Source: Selaginella tamariscina
Taxonomy: Eukaryota > Streptophyta > Lycopodiopsida > Selaginellales > Selaginellaceae
DNA length: 64,000 nucleotides
NCBI GenBank assembly: GCA_003024785.1
Contig: PUQB01000766.1
Location: 1-64,000, forward strand
Direction: 5' to 3'
Part shown: positions 12,355 through 23,960 of the stretch, one piece after another
Layout: every line of letters begins with the position of its first letter
Position numbering within the stretch: position 1 is the first letter of the stretch
Made by a program: the position numbers and the translations under genes
Notes under the pieces: generated by a model
Databases searched by the model: none
What the model was told of the DNA's origin: nothing
What the model saw: the letters and a program-made list of their open reading frames with translations, nothing else

Positions 12355-13435
12355 TGCTACCTTCGCTTAGATTTCTCGTGATATTTAAGGACAACTGGCC
12401 GGACTATCCCTAAACACCTAAGTGCACTAAGCGGTTGTTTCTCACTACATCTAGGACTTGTCAACATAATACAGTAGGTAACAATAATTAACGTCCAAAG
12501 TAAAGAGGAGTCATAGTAAAAACTATGACAGGACTGGTGTTATCGGGGTTGGGGTTTGGTCCTTCGGCCATCCTATGGCCTTTGGTACGTGTGCTTCTAG
12601 CATGGCTTGAGCATCGCAATCCAAGAGCATCAGTACAGTGGGTGGGTCCGTTGCACAGAGTGTAAATCAACTCTCGATGTTCCGGCTATCTATTCATATC
12701 GTCGTACCTTGGTTGATACTGTTGGCACTCCTCGGAGTGCGACCTCTGGTTGTGGTCTCCCCATCGAGATTTGCAGCGGGTTGGCCATTGTCGCGGCCCC
12801 CATATTGTTGGTCTTTCAGGTGTCCACTTTCTGTTGCTCAACGACCCAGGCGGATGCGGTAGCGTGTTGTTTAAGAGCTCGATTAGCAGATAACAATCAT
12901 TCATGTTGTGGGATGCACAGACGTTACACACCTTGCAATATTTATCCCCACATGTGGTGTAACCTAACTGAGCGAGAGTTGTCCTACAGGGCTGCACCTT
13001 TGGGCCTCTCTTCGTTGTGACTACTCGTGCTCCTAGGCTCTCGACCATCTCTCCCTTCTGGTAGGTTTGGAACGTCCGAGAGGTTCTCCTCGTTCTTGGT
13101 GGTGTCGTTTTCCCCTTCAGCGTCTGATTTGTCCTGCGTCTTCCTCTCCTGGCGTCTCTCGGCTTCTTGCTTCTTAACCTTCTTGATGTACAGAGTAACT
13201 TGTCAAACGTCTGATCGTCATCTAAGCTGATCTACTTTCAGATCTCCAGCCACAATCCCTATACCACATTTTCTTGGCAAGTTGACTGAAGCATCCCATA
13301 GCCGGGCAATGTACCCAGCATGCAGACCGTCTATTCGTCGATAGACTCTCCCACTTTGTGTTTCAAGCTTGTTAGCTTATGGATTACCTCTTCTTCCCGG
13401 AAGGTATCCTGAAACGCCCTCCGTGCGGTTTTCTA
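12355..13435 (-). mobile_element. Fossil Gypsy gag fragment with zinc knuckle
   Basis: The minus strand encodes a zinc-knuckle motif (CKVCNVCASHNMNDC, pattern CX2CX4HX4C) near 12,900 and a capsid-like stretch (EEEVIHKLTSLKHKVGESIDE) near 13,330-13,400. It continues the host element of the nested insertion: the rest of the gag-like region resumes at 19,734 on the other side of the inserted chromovirus. It is broken and old. Confidence 0.6.
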
Positions 13436-13440
13436 GCGAG
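13436..13440. repeat. Target-site duplication, left copy (GCGAG)
   Basis: The five bases GCGAG lie directly before the left LTR of the chromovirus and again directly after its right LTR at 19,729-19,733. A 5-base duplication is usual for Ty3/Gypsy integration. Confidence 0.85.
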
Positions 13441-14031
13441 TGTCAAGCCACGATCCAGGAAACAGGAAGAGAGCAGGATTCCAAGGACATGAAGGCTTGA
13501 CTCAGGAACAGGACCGAGAGCAGGACAGGAACCAGGAATAGGAACAGGACGGATCTAGGAGTAGACAGGATAGGATAGGATCCGGGAGCAAGACAGGAAA
13601 GCAGGATAGGATCCGGAGCAAAACAGGAACAGGACAGGATGGAGCAGGACAGGACAGGAACAGGACAGAAACAAGACAAGATTGATCGTAGTAAGACTGG
13701 TGTTGATAGTAACTGATTGTACAACAATTAGGTCGGAGCTTTTATGCTCACAACTCCAAGAGCTAATCTAGGCATGCATGCAAAAGTGGTTGCATGCATG
13801 CAAAAGTGATTGCATGCATGCAGAGGCTAAGATGAGTCCACATGTCCCTTATCCTCTAGGTGTGGCATATCCTGTAGGAATATCCTGCAACCGAATCCTG
13901 TGTCCGGAATCCTGGTAGGATATCCTGTAGGAAAATCCTGCAACCCATATCCTGTATCCGGAATCCTGTAGGAAAGTCCTGCAACCCATGTCCTGTATCC
14001 GGAATCCTGTATTCTGTATCGGGTCGTGACA
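13441..14031 (-). repeat. 3' LTR of the chromovirus
   Basis: A 591-base LTR made largely of 'ggaacaggacagga' purine-rich units and 'cctgtaggaatatcctg' units. It also contains a repeated 'gcatgcatgcaaaagtg' phrase near 13,771-13,815, shared with the other LTR. Confidence 0.9.
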
Positions 14032-14042
14032 GCACCTCCTCC

Positions 14043-15505
14043 CTAAAGACGAGTTCCACGAGTCTTGGGACCTGGTTTAGCAGGATAATGCCGATGGAAG
14101 GCAGCAACCTTGGAAGAAGCATGGAGTAAGTTGGATGCAGGTTCCCAAGTGCGATCAGTAGGCAGGTACCCTTTCCAATCCACCAAGTATTGGAGTTGGT
14201 GACGATGAAGACGAGAGTCAAGGATGGCTGCGACTTCGTACTCAGGTTCCGTGTCAATGACCACAGGAGGGGGAGGAGAAGAAACACGACCAGGAAGAGA
14301 AGAAGGATGATACGGCTCCAACAAAGAGGTGTGAAACACAGGATGAAGTTTCACCGTGGATGGTAACTCGAGTCGGAAAGCTACAGGATTTACCTCCGCC
14401 ACGATCCTATAAGGGCCCAATCGTTGAAAATCCAACTTAGAAGAAGGCCTGTTGGTGCGAATGTGTCGACGAAGAAGCCACACGAGATCACCAATCTTGT
14501 ATGCAGGTGCCGGCTGTCGGTGAGCATCAGCATGATGCTTGTATCGTTCCTGTGCCTGTTGAAGATGAACCTGGAGATCATCCTGTACCTGCCGAAGATG
14601 CTGAAGACGATCCTGTACTGCAGGAGCGGAAGAAGGAGAAGCGGTAGGAGCAAAGTCAAAACGTGGATGGTGGCCTGTAAGAGCAAAGAAAGGTGTCTGT
14701 CCTGTAGATGCGTGGATGGAGTTGTTGTAGGCAAACTCTGCCATTGGAAGGAGGTCCAACCAGTTGTCCTGCTGGTAACTGATGAAGCAACGAAGATACT
14801 GTTCTAAGGTCTGAATTGTGCGTTCGGACTGCCCATCGGTTTGTGGGTGATATCCTGAAGAAAGATCCGCTTTGACCTGTAGACTCCGAAGAAGCTCTCG
14901 CCAAAACTTGGACATGAATTGTGGACCTCGATCGGAAACAATGCTCTCAGGAAGACCATGATGTCGGAACACCTCGCGGATCACCAACTCGGCAGTTGTC
15001 TGACCTGTAGCTGTCTTGTTGCAGGGTAGGAAATGAGCCTGCTTGGTGAAACGGTCAACCACCACAAGAACTGCATCAAATCCACGGAAGGAGGAAGATC
15101 TGTGAGGAAATCCATAGAAATGGATCTCCAAGGAGCAGACGGAACAGGAAGAGGACGAAGAAGACCAGAGGGTGCATGATGAGGCATCTTCGACCTGCTA
15201 CAAGTGTCACAACTCCGTACAAACCTCTCCACAAAACCTCGCAACCCAGGCCACCAATAGTTGCGAGTCACCAATTCCACTGTCTTGGCCACACCAAAAT
15301 GTCCTGTAGCCGGGGTATCATGACAATCCTGTACCACACGAGTCCTAGAAATACCAACAGGAACGTACAGGAGACCTTCCCGGTACAGGAGTCCATCCTG
15401 TATGGTGAATAGGTTGTAGTCTGGACGGGAACTGGAGGAAGAGGAACTTGCAACGTCAGGATGAATGTGTGAGAACACATTCTTTGCCAAGTCGTCTGTA
15501 GGCAA
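14043..15505 (-). mobile_element. Integrase and chromodomain region of the chromovirus
   Basis: This part contains an HHCC-type zinc region (HFGVAKTVELVTRNYWWPG, then CDTCSRSK) and the integrase catalytic core (FDAVLVVVDRFTKQAHF, VSDRGPQFMSKFWREL, YHPQTDGQSERTIQTLEQYL). The C-terminus has a chromodomain (YEVAAILDSR, YLVDWKGY, DRTWEPASNL). Chromodomains of this clade are thought to steer insertion toward histone-marked chromatin; that is family knowledge. Confidence 0.88.
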
Positions 15506-17368
15506 CTGCGAACGACGTCCTGTAGGAGTGTTGAATTTGCTGGAGCCTGATGAACCTGCAGTGCCGCAAGCCGGAAACGATCAGGACCCAACAACACTTG
15601 CCTTTGACCGTCAAATGCAGGATCGCCCGGGCTTGGTGCAAGGTAAGAGCGCCTAGACAATGCGTCCGCCTTGCCATTCCGAAAGCCGGGCCTGTAGACG
15701 ATGACGAAGTCAAAACGTGATAGGAACTCTGCCCACCTAGCCTGTCGCCGACTGAGGACCCGAGCCGTTTGAAAGTACTCCAGGTTCTTGTGATCCGTAA
15801 GAACTTGTACAGGATGTGCAGCACCTTCCAGGAAATGCCGCCATTCCTCAAACGAATCCACAATGGCCTTGAGTTCCTTGTCATGAATCTCGTAGTTGAT
15901 CTCCGCCGACAGGAACTTACGAGAGTGAAAGGCTACAGGATGAAGCAACTTGTCCTCTCCAACTTGCGATAGGACGGATCCTACTGCAAAATCCGAGGCA
16001 TCTGCTTCAATGAAGAAAGGATGAGAAGGGTCAGGATGTGCTAAAATCGGAGCTGTCGTGAAAACGTCCTTGAGTGTTGTGAACGCGTGTTCCGCCTTGT
16101 CGGACCAAGAGAAAAGTCCTGTGCGCTTGGTGAGTTCTGTGAGTGGAAGTACACGCTTGGAGAAGTCCTGTATGAACCGCCTGTAGAAGTTTGCAAAGCC
16201 AAGGAAACATTGTACATCTCGTACCGACTTGGGCCTCTCCCACTCCACGATGGTCTTCACCTTGTGCATGTCCATGGAAACGCCAGCAGGAGAGACGATG
16301 TAGCCCAAGAACTCCACCGAATCCCTATCGAAAAAACACTTCTCCAACTTCGCGTACAGGCCATGCTCGCGAAGCCGCTCTAAAACTAGTCGTACATGCT
16401 TGTCATGTGCCGCCTGGTCCTTGGAGAAAATCAAGATGTCGTCGAGGTAGATCACCACAAACTGGTCCAAGAAGTCACGGAAAATGTCGTTCACCATGTG
16501 TTGGAATACAGCTGGGGCATTGGTAAGGCCGAAAGGCATTACCGTGTACTCAAAATGTCCATACCTTGTACGAAAGGCAGTCTTCCACTCATCGCCGGGA
16601 CGAATCCGTACAAGGTTGTAGGCTCCTCGTAAGTCGATCTTCGTGAACACCTTTGCCCTCGCAGCCGATCGAGAAGTTCCGGGATCAATGGCAACGGTAC
16701 CGATTCCGAATGGTGACTTGATTCAAACCCCTGTAGTCCACCACCAAACGTAAACTCCCATCCTTCTTCTTGACAAAGAAGATAGGAGCTCCTGCAGGGG
16801 ACTTTGAGTGACGAATGAAGCCGGATCCTAAGTTGTCCTCGATGTATTGACGAAGAACCTCCAACTCTGTGGGTGACAATGCATAGATCGGTCCGAATGG
16901 TGGAGTCTTTCCTTCCGCAAGATCAATAGGACAGTCGTAGGACCTGTGAACAGGAAGAACTGCAGCCTTGTGCTTGTCAAAAACGTCCTTAAAGTCGTGG
17001 TACTTGGATGGTAGGGAAGAAGGAGGAGAAGGAGAAGGAGAAGGAGAAGGAGAAAAAACAGGGGAGTCGGATACAGGAAAGGTAGAGAGGACGTAGGAGT
17101 TACTTGAAAAGCAAAAAGGTGGAAGGGGCAGGATCAGTGGCGAGTTCATGCATGGTAGTGGTAAGAACTCGGAGAGGAGAAGGAGGGAGCTGTGACTGAA
17201 AAAGAGGAAGGATCTTGGGGGATGGAACAGAGGCAGGGTAACAGAAAGAAGCAGGATTGGAAAAAACCTGTGTGGTTGTTGATGAGTGTACAGGATTGGA
17301 AGAATCCTGTACAGGAGTCCGTGGTTGCGCAAGAGTGGAAGAAGCCTGCGAATGTGCTGACGAATCAA
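15268..17368 (-). mobile_element. Reverse transcriptase and RNase H region of the chromovirus
   Basis: Reverse transcriptase motifs seen are [47 protein letters not shown] and the active-site block VIYLDDILIFS. RNase H is seen as EADASDFAVGSVLSQ and LTDHKNLEYF. A Pro/Ser-rich linker precedes the reverse transcriptase. Confidence 0.9.
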
Positions 17369-17605
17369 CAGGAGGTGGATCCTGTTGAGGAGGAACCTTC
17401 GACACTGATACAGGATTGGAAGAACCCTGTACAGGACACCGCAAACTTACAGGATGGGGAGAGCCTGCGGATGTGCTGAGGAACTGCCATGAGGTGAATC
17501 CTGTCGAGGAGGAGTCTTCAACACTGGTACAGGAACAGGTACGGTCAATCCTGTAGCTTGTACTGCCTCAGATACTAAGGATGTATCCTGCACAAACAAT
17601 TGATC

Positions 17606-18016
17606 CTAGAAGTTGGAGAAAAACGTGAGCGTCCTAGACCTCCAGTCGATCTGCGGATTTGCAACAACGAACCATGGCATGCCCAAAATGATGGGAGTCG
17701 ACCGAGTCTTGATCAAGTTGAAGGAAATTGAACAGTTGAATGTGCCATACCTGCAGGAGAGAGGTTCGGTAGCATGGGTAACTGCACCAGAAGCAATTAG
17801 ACGCCCATCGGCCACCTCTACAGGAACTGCACGCTTCAACTTCACCACCGAAATGCCATGTTGAGTTGCAAACGTGTCATCCATGAAGCATGCATTTGCA
17901 CCAGTGTCTAACAAGGCAAACTCCATGAGCTCTCGATTATTAAGATGAATGTGTACAGGAAACTTAAGTGACGGGATGGTATGAGCAGCACCAATGGAGC
18001 CTGCACCTACGTCCAA
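17606..18016 (-). mobile_element. Aspartic protease region of the chromovirus
   Basis: A retropepsin-like segment with the active-site phrase LLDTGANACFMDD and the second conserved block TPIILGMPWF. It lies between the zinc knuckle of gag and the reverse transcriptase, as expected for this family. Confidence 0.85.
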
Positions 18017-18027
18017 CTTCGCGGCTC

Positions 18028-18990
18028 CTAGACGAAGTGGACATTGGAGTTTTCCGACTGAACTTCAGCTTCGACTTCACGCGTCTTGAAGTTCCTGGCT
18101 TTAATAGGACAATCTGCCACCTTGTGTCCTGCTCCACCACAATACAAGCACAGGTTCTCACTGCGACGACGTTGCTTCTCGGCAGCGGAAAGAGAGCCAC
18201 GCTTGGATTTCTCAACCTCCATAGGAACTACTCCAGAAGGTGGTGCAGGAACATGTACCACAGCTGCAGGATTGGTTTGCAGGAACTGTTGACGGGATCT
18301 TTCCTGACGACGCTCGAACAAACGGTTGTCGCAACGAACAGCTTGTTGCATGATCTCCGCTAATGTTTGGGCATCCGGTAACGTAAGGAGAAGGTCCTTC
18401 ACGTCGTCCCTCAACCCAAAACGGAAGTGTTCGATCAATGCAGTCTCGTCCCATGGAATGTTCGTGCAAAGTTGCTGAAATTCGGATGCATAGACGGAAG
18501 CTGGTCGGGATCCTTGAGTGAGCTTCCGTAACTTCGTGCATGCAGAACGGTACTTATCAGGATCTCCAAAACAGGCTTCAAAGGCAGCCACGAAACCTTC
18601 AAAGTCTTCCATCATGGATCGTCACGCTCCAGCAAGGGGGCAACCCAAGCCCGTGGAGATCCACTTAGTAAGGATGCCAAAAGACCCACCTTTTGAGCAT
18701 CAGTCGAGTAGCGCCGTGGTTGCATACGGATCAAGAGTCGGATCTGATTCAGGAAACCTTGGAAATCGGCACGATTACCACTGAACTTCTCTGGCATGCT
18801 AACCTTCGGCTCCGAAGAAAAGTTTGATGAAGAGGAACCACCGATGCCTGGGAGAGAGCCTGCGCAGCAGCCTTGGAGGATGCATCAGCAGCTGCATGTG
18901 CCGCAGTGGTGGAACCTTGCAGGTCGGTGACCACTTGGCGCAAAGTGGCCAGCTCATGAAGTAGCATTTGGTGCTCTGTTGAAACGCTCA
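18028..18990 (-). mobile_element. Gag region of the chromovirus
   Basis: A retrotransposon gag-like segment (MPEKFSGNRADFQGFLNQIRL, FEACFGDPDKYRSACTKL) is followed by a zinc knuckle, CLYCGGAGHKVADC, of the CX2CX4HX4C type. The N-terminal part is Ala-rich. Confidence 0.8.
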
Positions 18991-19094
18991 AAATCAGCCA
19001 TGATCTAGGAAAGAAAAAAGGAGGAAAATGAAGGAAAGGAATCAAGAAAAAGGTAGCTGGAAAACGGAGAACTATGAAGCAGTTACTATCAAAC

Positions 19095-19728
19095 TGTCAA
19101 GCCACGATCCAGGAACCAGGAAGAGACAGGATTCCAAGGACATGAAGGCTTGACTCAGGAACAGGACCGAGAGCAGGACAGGAACAGGAATAGGAACAGG
19201 ACGGATCTAGGAGCAAGACAGGATAGGATAGGATCCGGGAGCAAGACAGGAAAGCACAGGATAGGATCCGGAGCAAAACAAACAGGACAGGATCCGGAGC
19301 AGGACAGGATCCAGGAACAGGACAGGAAATAGGAGCGAGACAGGAACAGGACAGGAACAAGACAAGACAAGATTGATCGTAGTAAGACTGGTGTTGATAG
19401 TAACTGATTGTACAACAATTAGGTCGGAGCTTTTATGCTCACAACTCCAAGAGCTAATCTAGGCATGCATGCAAAAGTGGTTGCATGCATGCAAAAGTGA
19501 TTGCATGCATGCAGAGGCTAAGATGAGTCCACATGTCCCTTATCCTCTAGGCATATCCTGTGGCATATCCTGTAGGAATATCCTGCAACCGAATCCTGTG
19601 TCCGGAATCCTGGTAGGATATCCTGTAAAATCCTGCAACCCATATCCTGTATCCGGAATCCTGTAGGAAAGTCCTGCAACCCATGTCCTGTATCCGGAAT
19701 CCTGTATTCTGTTATCGGGTCGTGGACA
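19095..19728 (-). repeat. 5' LTR of the chromovirus
   Basis: A 634-base LTR closely similar to 13,441-14,031. It differs by small length changes in its purine-rich minisatellite and a handful of substitutions. It lies upstream of gag in the element's reading direction. Confidence 0.9.
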
Positions 19729-19733
19729 GCGAG
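19729..19733. repeat. Target-site duplication, right copy (GCGAG)
   Basis: This is the partner of GCGAG at 13,436-13,440. Confidence 0.85.
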
Positions 19734-22110
19734 CTCCTTCGTTTGCCTCGTGGAATCGCATCCACTATGCGTGTGCCTTTTTGTCCAGAGTGCACTTAGC
19801 TTCTTGTGGTTGTCGCTTACGCTCCTTAATTCGCATACCTATTCGAACTTATGTACATGCTAGTCTGTGTCTTCACCCTTCACTTCTCGAAATGCGGGTA
19901 AGGGCACTGTTATTGTGTTCTCCTGCATCCGATTGAGCGTGCAAGCTAGTAAGGTTACCGAATCGATTCATCTGACGTCTCGTTGAGCATGGGAGGTGCT
20001 CCGATCTAGACCCCCGCTTCAGACGTGCTGTAGTCTATGTCTCAGTATTTTGCGGGTACCTTTCTTCTCCCTCGCACCCCTGCCCTCATACTAAGGGTGG
20101 GTGACGAGGACGAGCTCCTCCCGGCTGTCCCTCAGGGGCCCCTCTGCAGGACCAACCTAATGGCTGGTGGTGCGGCATACCTCTATTCCCTCATCTAGTG
20201 AGTGGCTGTGTAGGACCGTGTGCAGAATCCCCTCGTGGTGTCAAGATAGTCGTGGCTGACAAGGTGGATCCTCCTTGCCCTAAGACGGTATCCCCTCATC
20301 TCGTGGTGATTATGGCTTTGCTGTGTGCCCTTGTGGATTTTTCCTCTTGGGGTCAATACGGTCTTGGTTGCTCGGGCGGATTTCCCTCGCCCTTGAACAG
20401 AATCTCCTCGTCCCTTACCCAGAGTGACCATTGTGTGGCCCCCTTACTGGTACCTCCTCCCAGTCCGTCAATTCATCGACGTCTAGTCGCCTTCGCGCAG
20501 GTGGTCGTTCCATATGTACCCCAGCCTTCGAGTTCTCATTCTAATAACCACCCTGGCCTGCTGCATTGTCCAATCAGTTGAACTCCTGATGTAGAGTTTG
20601 CTTAGTCGGTAATCAATGCCCCTCCCTATGGGGGTCTTCCGAATGAAGCTCTTCCTTCCCTCTTTTCGGGCAGCCACAGGCCTCCCGCCTTACCCTAGTG
20701 TGTGACAGCGGCCCTGGGTTTTTATCTTACGTTTGTCGTGGCATTGGCCATGCTAGACCTTCGGCTCTCGTCCCTCATTGCTATCCATGCTAATTTCGCC
20801 ACCACAAGATTCTTGCCTCCAGCGCTAGCCTTCCCTCTCCTGGGGTTCTCTTGCGTTGGGTCTCCTCCCTTGGAGGTACTTGTCGAACACGAGTTCTACT
20901 CTTTAATGTGGGGGCTCATCGTAGCTGTCACTTTCATCTATGTCAAGAGGGGGTGGAGGGCTTCCATCGTCTTGCCATCCATCTCACTCCGCATCGTAGG
21001 TCATTATCAGCCGAGGTTAGGTGCTGCTCATTCTTGCACGCTCCTACACTTGGAATAACATCCGGACGTGCTATGAGTTCTTCATACCTTTTCATCATTT
21101 GCGGCTTGCGACTGGCCTCTGCTACTATTGTGTCGAGTTTACCGCTTCTTTGGAGATTCGGCCATGTGGTGTTTGCGTCATTTCTAGGGTAGGAAAGGCA
21201 AGGGCTAATTGTGGCAACCGGGGTGCCTCTCTGTCTTCCATCAACCTTTCTCGACACATCCTCCTGGCTAGTTGATACTCGCTGATTTCTAGTTATTTAA
21301 ACGAGTTAATCCCGGCTCTCCAGTCTCTCCTTCGGGATGCAACTTTGCTTGTTACGGTGAACTCCATCTGTGTACTTACTATCCATTGTGGTCGCCACAA
21401 TGATCATCGAGGACTCCACAGGCCAGATGTGGTGTTGCTATGAAGTCTTGATGGTGGCCAGGACATTGTGGATAGCGTCCAGTCCTAGGGGTCCATGCCG
21501 ATGGGCTGGCCTTACCTCAGAAGTATTGGAAGGTGCTGAGATTGGCCTCTACCCAGACACCACGAGGGTCCATGTACAAGTGGGAGGAAGTTTCCTAGAA
21601 CAATTGCTGCTACTTATTGCTTGAGTACGTTGTTGGCCTAGGAGCGGAGCAAGAGGAGAGTAGCTGGAGAGGTGGTGAATAGAAGAAACATGTATATATG
21701 TATATATTGTCTGCCTGAGTACCAAGGTGCCCCAAAAAGGTGGAGCAAGATACAAGACAAAAAACGGACTAGAAGGACCCCAACCCACTACCAACCTCCC
21801 TGCTTATAGTAGGGGGGCTAGTGCTAGATCCTAAATACAGTGGCACCCTCTCACTGGTCTACCACCTTGTGATAGAGTCCTGCCTTACCATTTATGTGCT
21901 CCCATACGAGTGTTGTCCCAAGTACCTTGGTAGTTGATTCGGACAATTGGATCTACACCTGGTTAAGTGCCACTAACAGCTATTGCTGTCAGTCTGTACC
22001 TATTGTACCTTCACCGCTTGGCTGCTCTGTCTCGTCGCTTGTTCGTGCCGGCTGGTGTTTGACGGTGGTCAAACCATCATCAAACCAATATCTACATACG
22101 GAAGTATACT
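19734..22110 (-). mobile_element. Remainder of the older Gypsy fossil (gag start and upstream region)
   Basis: Immediately right of the chromovirus the minus strand encodes a gag-like phrase (TITVPLPAFREVKGEDTD), which continues across the insertion into the fragment at 12,355-13,435. The rest to about 22,110 is GC-rich compared with the flanking host DNA and lacks a convincing intact frame. The sharp drop in GC near 22,110 marks the edge of the foreign DNA. It is broken and old. Confidence 0.55.
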
Positions 22111-23355
22111 AGTAGTTATATATATGTAAAATATATAAATTATGTATATGTGCATATATATATTATTATATGCATACACACATCTTTGTATGTATGTATA
22201 GGAAAGCACACGTGGTTACTACATTCTTTGAAGAAGCATGAGTTGTATCATATTATATATTGAAATAAGTATGTATCTATTGAATTGTTATAATAATATA
22301 TGTAGTTCTAGTTTAAAATAAACATGTCAACTGTCTTCCTCTTAACATAATGTTAATTTAAATTTTGTAAAGATAAATGAGGTTAAATTATAATAGTATT
22401 TCAATTTTCCAAATACACAACTTTTCTATTCATTACTTAATTAGAATTGTTGTTTATTATGTAGTATTACATTCTCAAGTTTAAACATTGGAATATCTTT
22501 ATTCTTTAAGAAATATAATATATGATAGTTTTTATCATCATAAACAAATCTGCAATAACCAATACCCAAATATTGTATTAAATCAAATACAACCGAGCAA
22601 TTTTAAAAGCTGTACAAGAGTACCAATTTTAGAAATTCTATTTACTCTCGCATTAACAAAACTAGGTGGTATTTTGGCACTCAACACATACATAAAACAC
22701 ATAAAGCATACACACAAACTCACACACTCAAAGCGTATACGACAATGTGCATTATTGCACGTGTGATGCCAACCATACACACAAAATGTACATACATAGT
22801 TGTGCATATCCATATACGTTTTATCAATCTCTATATTACATATGTAGAGATTCATAAAGGTAAAATCGATAAAGTGCATATATGTAGTATGTTATTTATC
22901 TTGTGTGTATGAAATAGAGCAATTATTTCAAATGTGAAATGATATATATAAGCTACATATATACAATATATATTATTTTTAAATATACTATTGATATATC
23001 AATTAGTATATATTTACCAACTATTCAAATGAATACTAATAAGTTTTTCTTAGGACTTCAAATTCACTTTATATTATTTGAGGAAAAAACCATGTCTACT
23101 TTTCTTAAGTCTACCATTATATGTTGTTAAAAACTCTTTATTTAATTGATTAAATATTGGGTTTGTATGAATTTAAAAGCCTTTTAATTATTTATTAAGA
23201 TATATTTTCCACCTCCAAAGGATTTCTATTTACAAACTTCTTTTAAGTCATATTAAACTTAGGGACTATAATTTTCATTCCTTCAAGCAATCTCATTCAC
23301 TATTTGTATTTGCTTGGCCATTAGAAGAAAACACACAGAGTTTATGAACATGAGT
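22111..23355. other. AT-rich host spacer, nothing recognised
   Basis: AT-rich DNA with TA runs and CA-rich patches around 22,690-22,760. No gene or structured RNA was recognised. Confidence 0.5.
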
Positions 23356-23359
23356 ATTG

Positions 23360-23960
23360 TAGTTAACCTTAAGCACATGACCACACAAGTGTTTCACAAA
23401 AGAGCTCCTACTAATGAGTGCACTAGGTATAAGACCTAACCTTTAAATAAATGTCTTGGTTTAGCACCTTGATGCAAGTGGCACATGTTGTGATATTGTT
23501 TCCTAATACATAAGCTATCTCATCATAACTCTTCAGACTTTAAGAGTTATACCTTGTGTCATGAAGATGGCTTGCAAATGTCAATCATATAACCCTTCAT
23601 TGTGAACCCTCAAGAACCTAGTAAGAGAACCTATATGCAAGATTTCATGTTCATAGTTGAACAAGAGCATGGAGGAAGCTGGAGACAAGACTCAAAACTC
23701 ACCCCTCGAATGCGGTGTGCTTGGGCACATCAGTGTGGATTTGTTAACACTAAGGGTAGGCTTACCTTGTGTACCCTTATGTGCTGGAAGTCAGGGCGGT
23801 GGAAAGGATGTGCCTTAATGACATAAGTTAGGTTCATGTCGGAGGAGGAAGGAAAAAAATAGTTATGCATCCCTACAACACCTACCCTACTTAATATATA
23901 TGATGGAGCCCCCCTTGTTTTCATAAAGTGGGCTAGCACCAAATGCTGGTCCCAATCTAA
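23360..23960. mobile_element. Decayed LTR fragment (second half) of the old Gypsy family
   Basis: This segment follows 10,810-11,640 by eye: 'aagcacatgac', 'gtg..tcacaaaagagctcctacta', 'tatgat..agccccccttgttttc' and 'aagtgggctagcacc'. It has many C-to-T and G-to-A differences and an AT-rich composition. It overlaps the portion kept at 8,163-8,820 by about 150 bases, so the two are separate partial copies rather than one split copy. Confidence 0.6.

Larger units (their letters stand above)
13441..19728 (-). mobile_element. Ty3/Gypsy chromovirus, nearly full length, nested insertion
   Basis: This element of about 6.3 kb is read on the minus strand. It has two closely similar LTRs (13,441-14,031 and 19,095-19,728), both with TGTCA...TGACA-type ends, and a 5-base target duplication. 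Order along the minus strand is gag with zinc knuckle, aspartic protease, reverse transcriptase, RNase H, integrase and C-terminal chromodomain. A purine-rich tract (GGGAGGAGGTGC) next to the 3' LTR fits a polypurine tract. The LTRs differ only by scattered substitutions and small indels, so the insertion is recent compared with the other elements here. The coding region carries a small number of breaks. It inserted into an older Gypsy element and split that element's gag-like region. Confidence 0.92.

Noticed and set aside
8941-13230. Plus-strand frames opposite the Gypsy fragments
   Set aside because: They are shadows of the minus-strand Gypsy remnants or noise in GC-rich fossil DNA.
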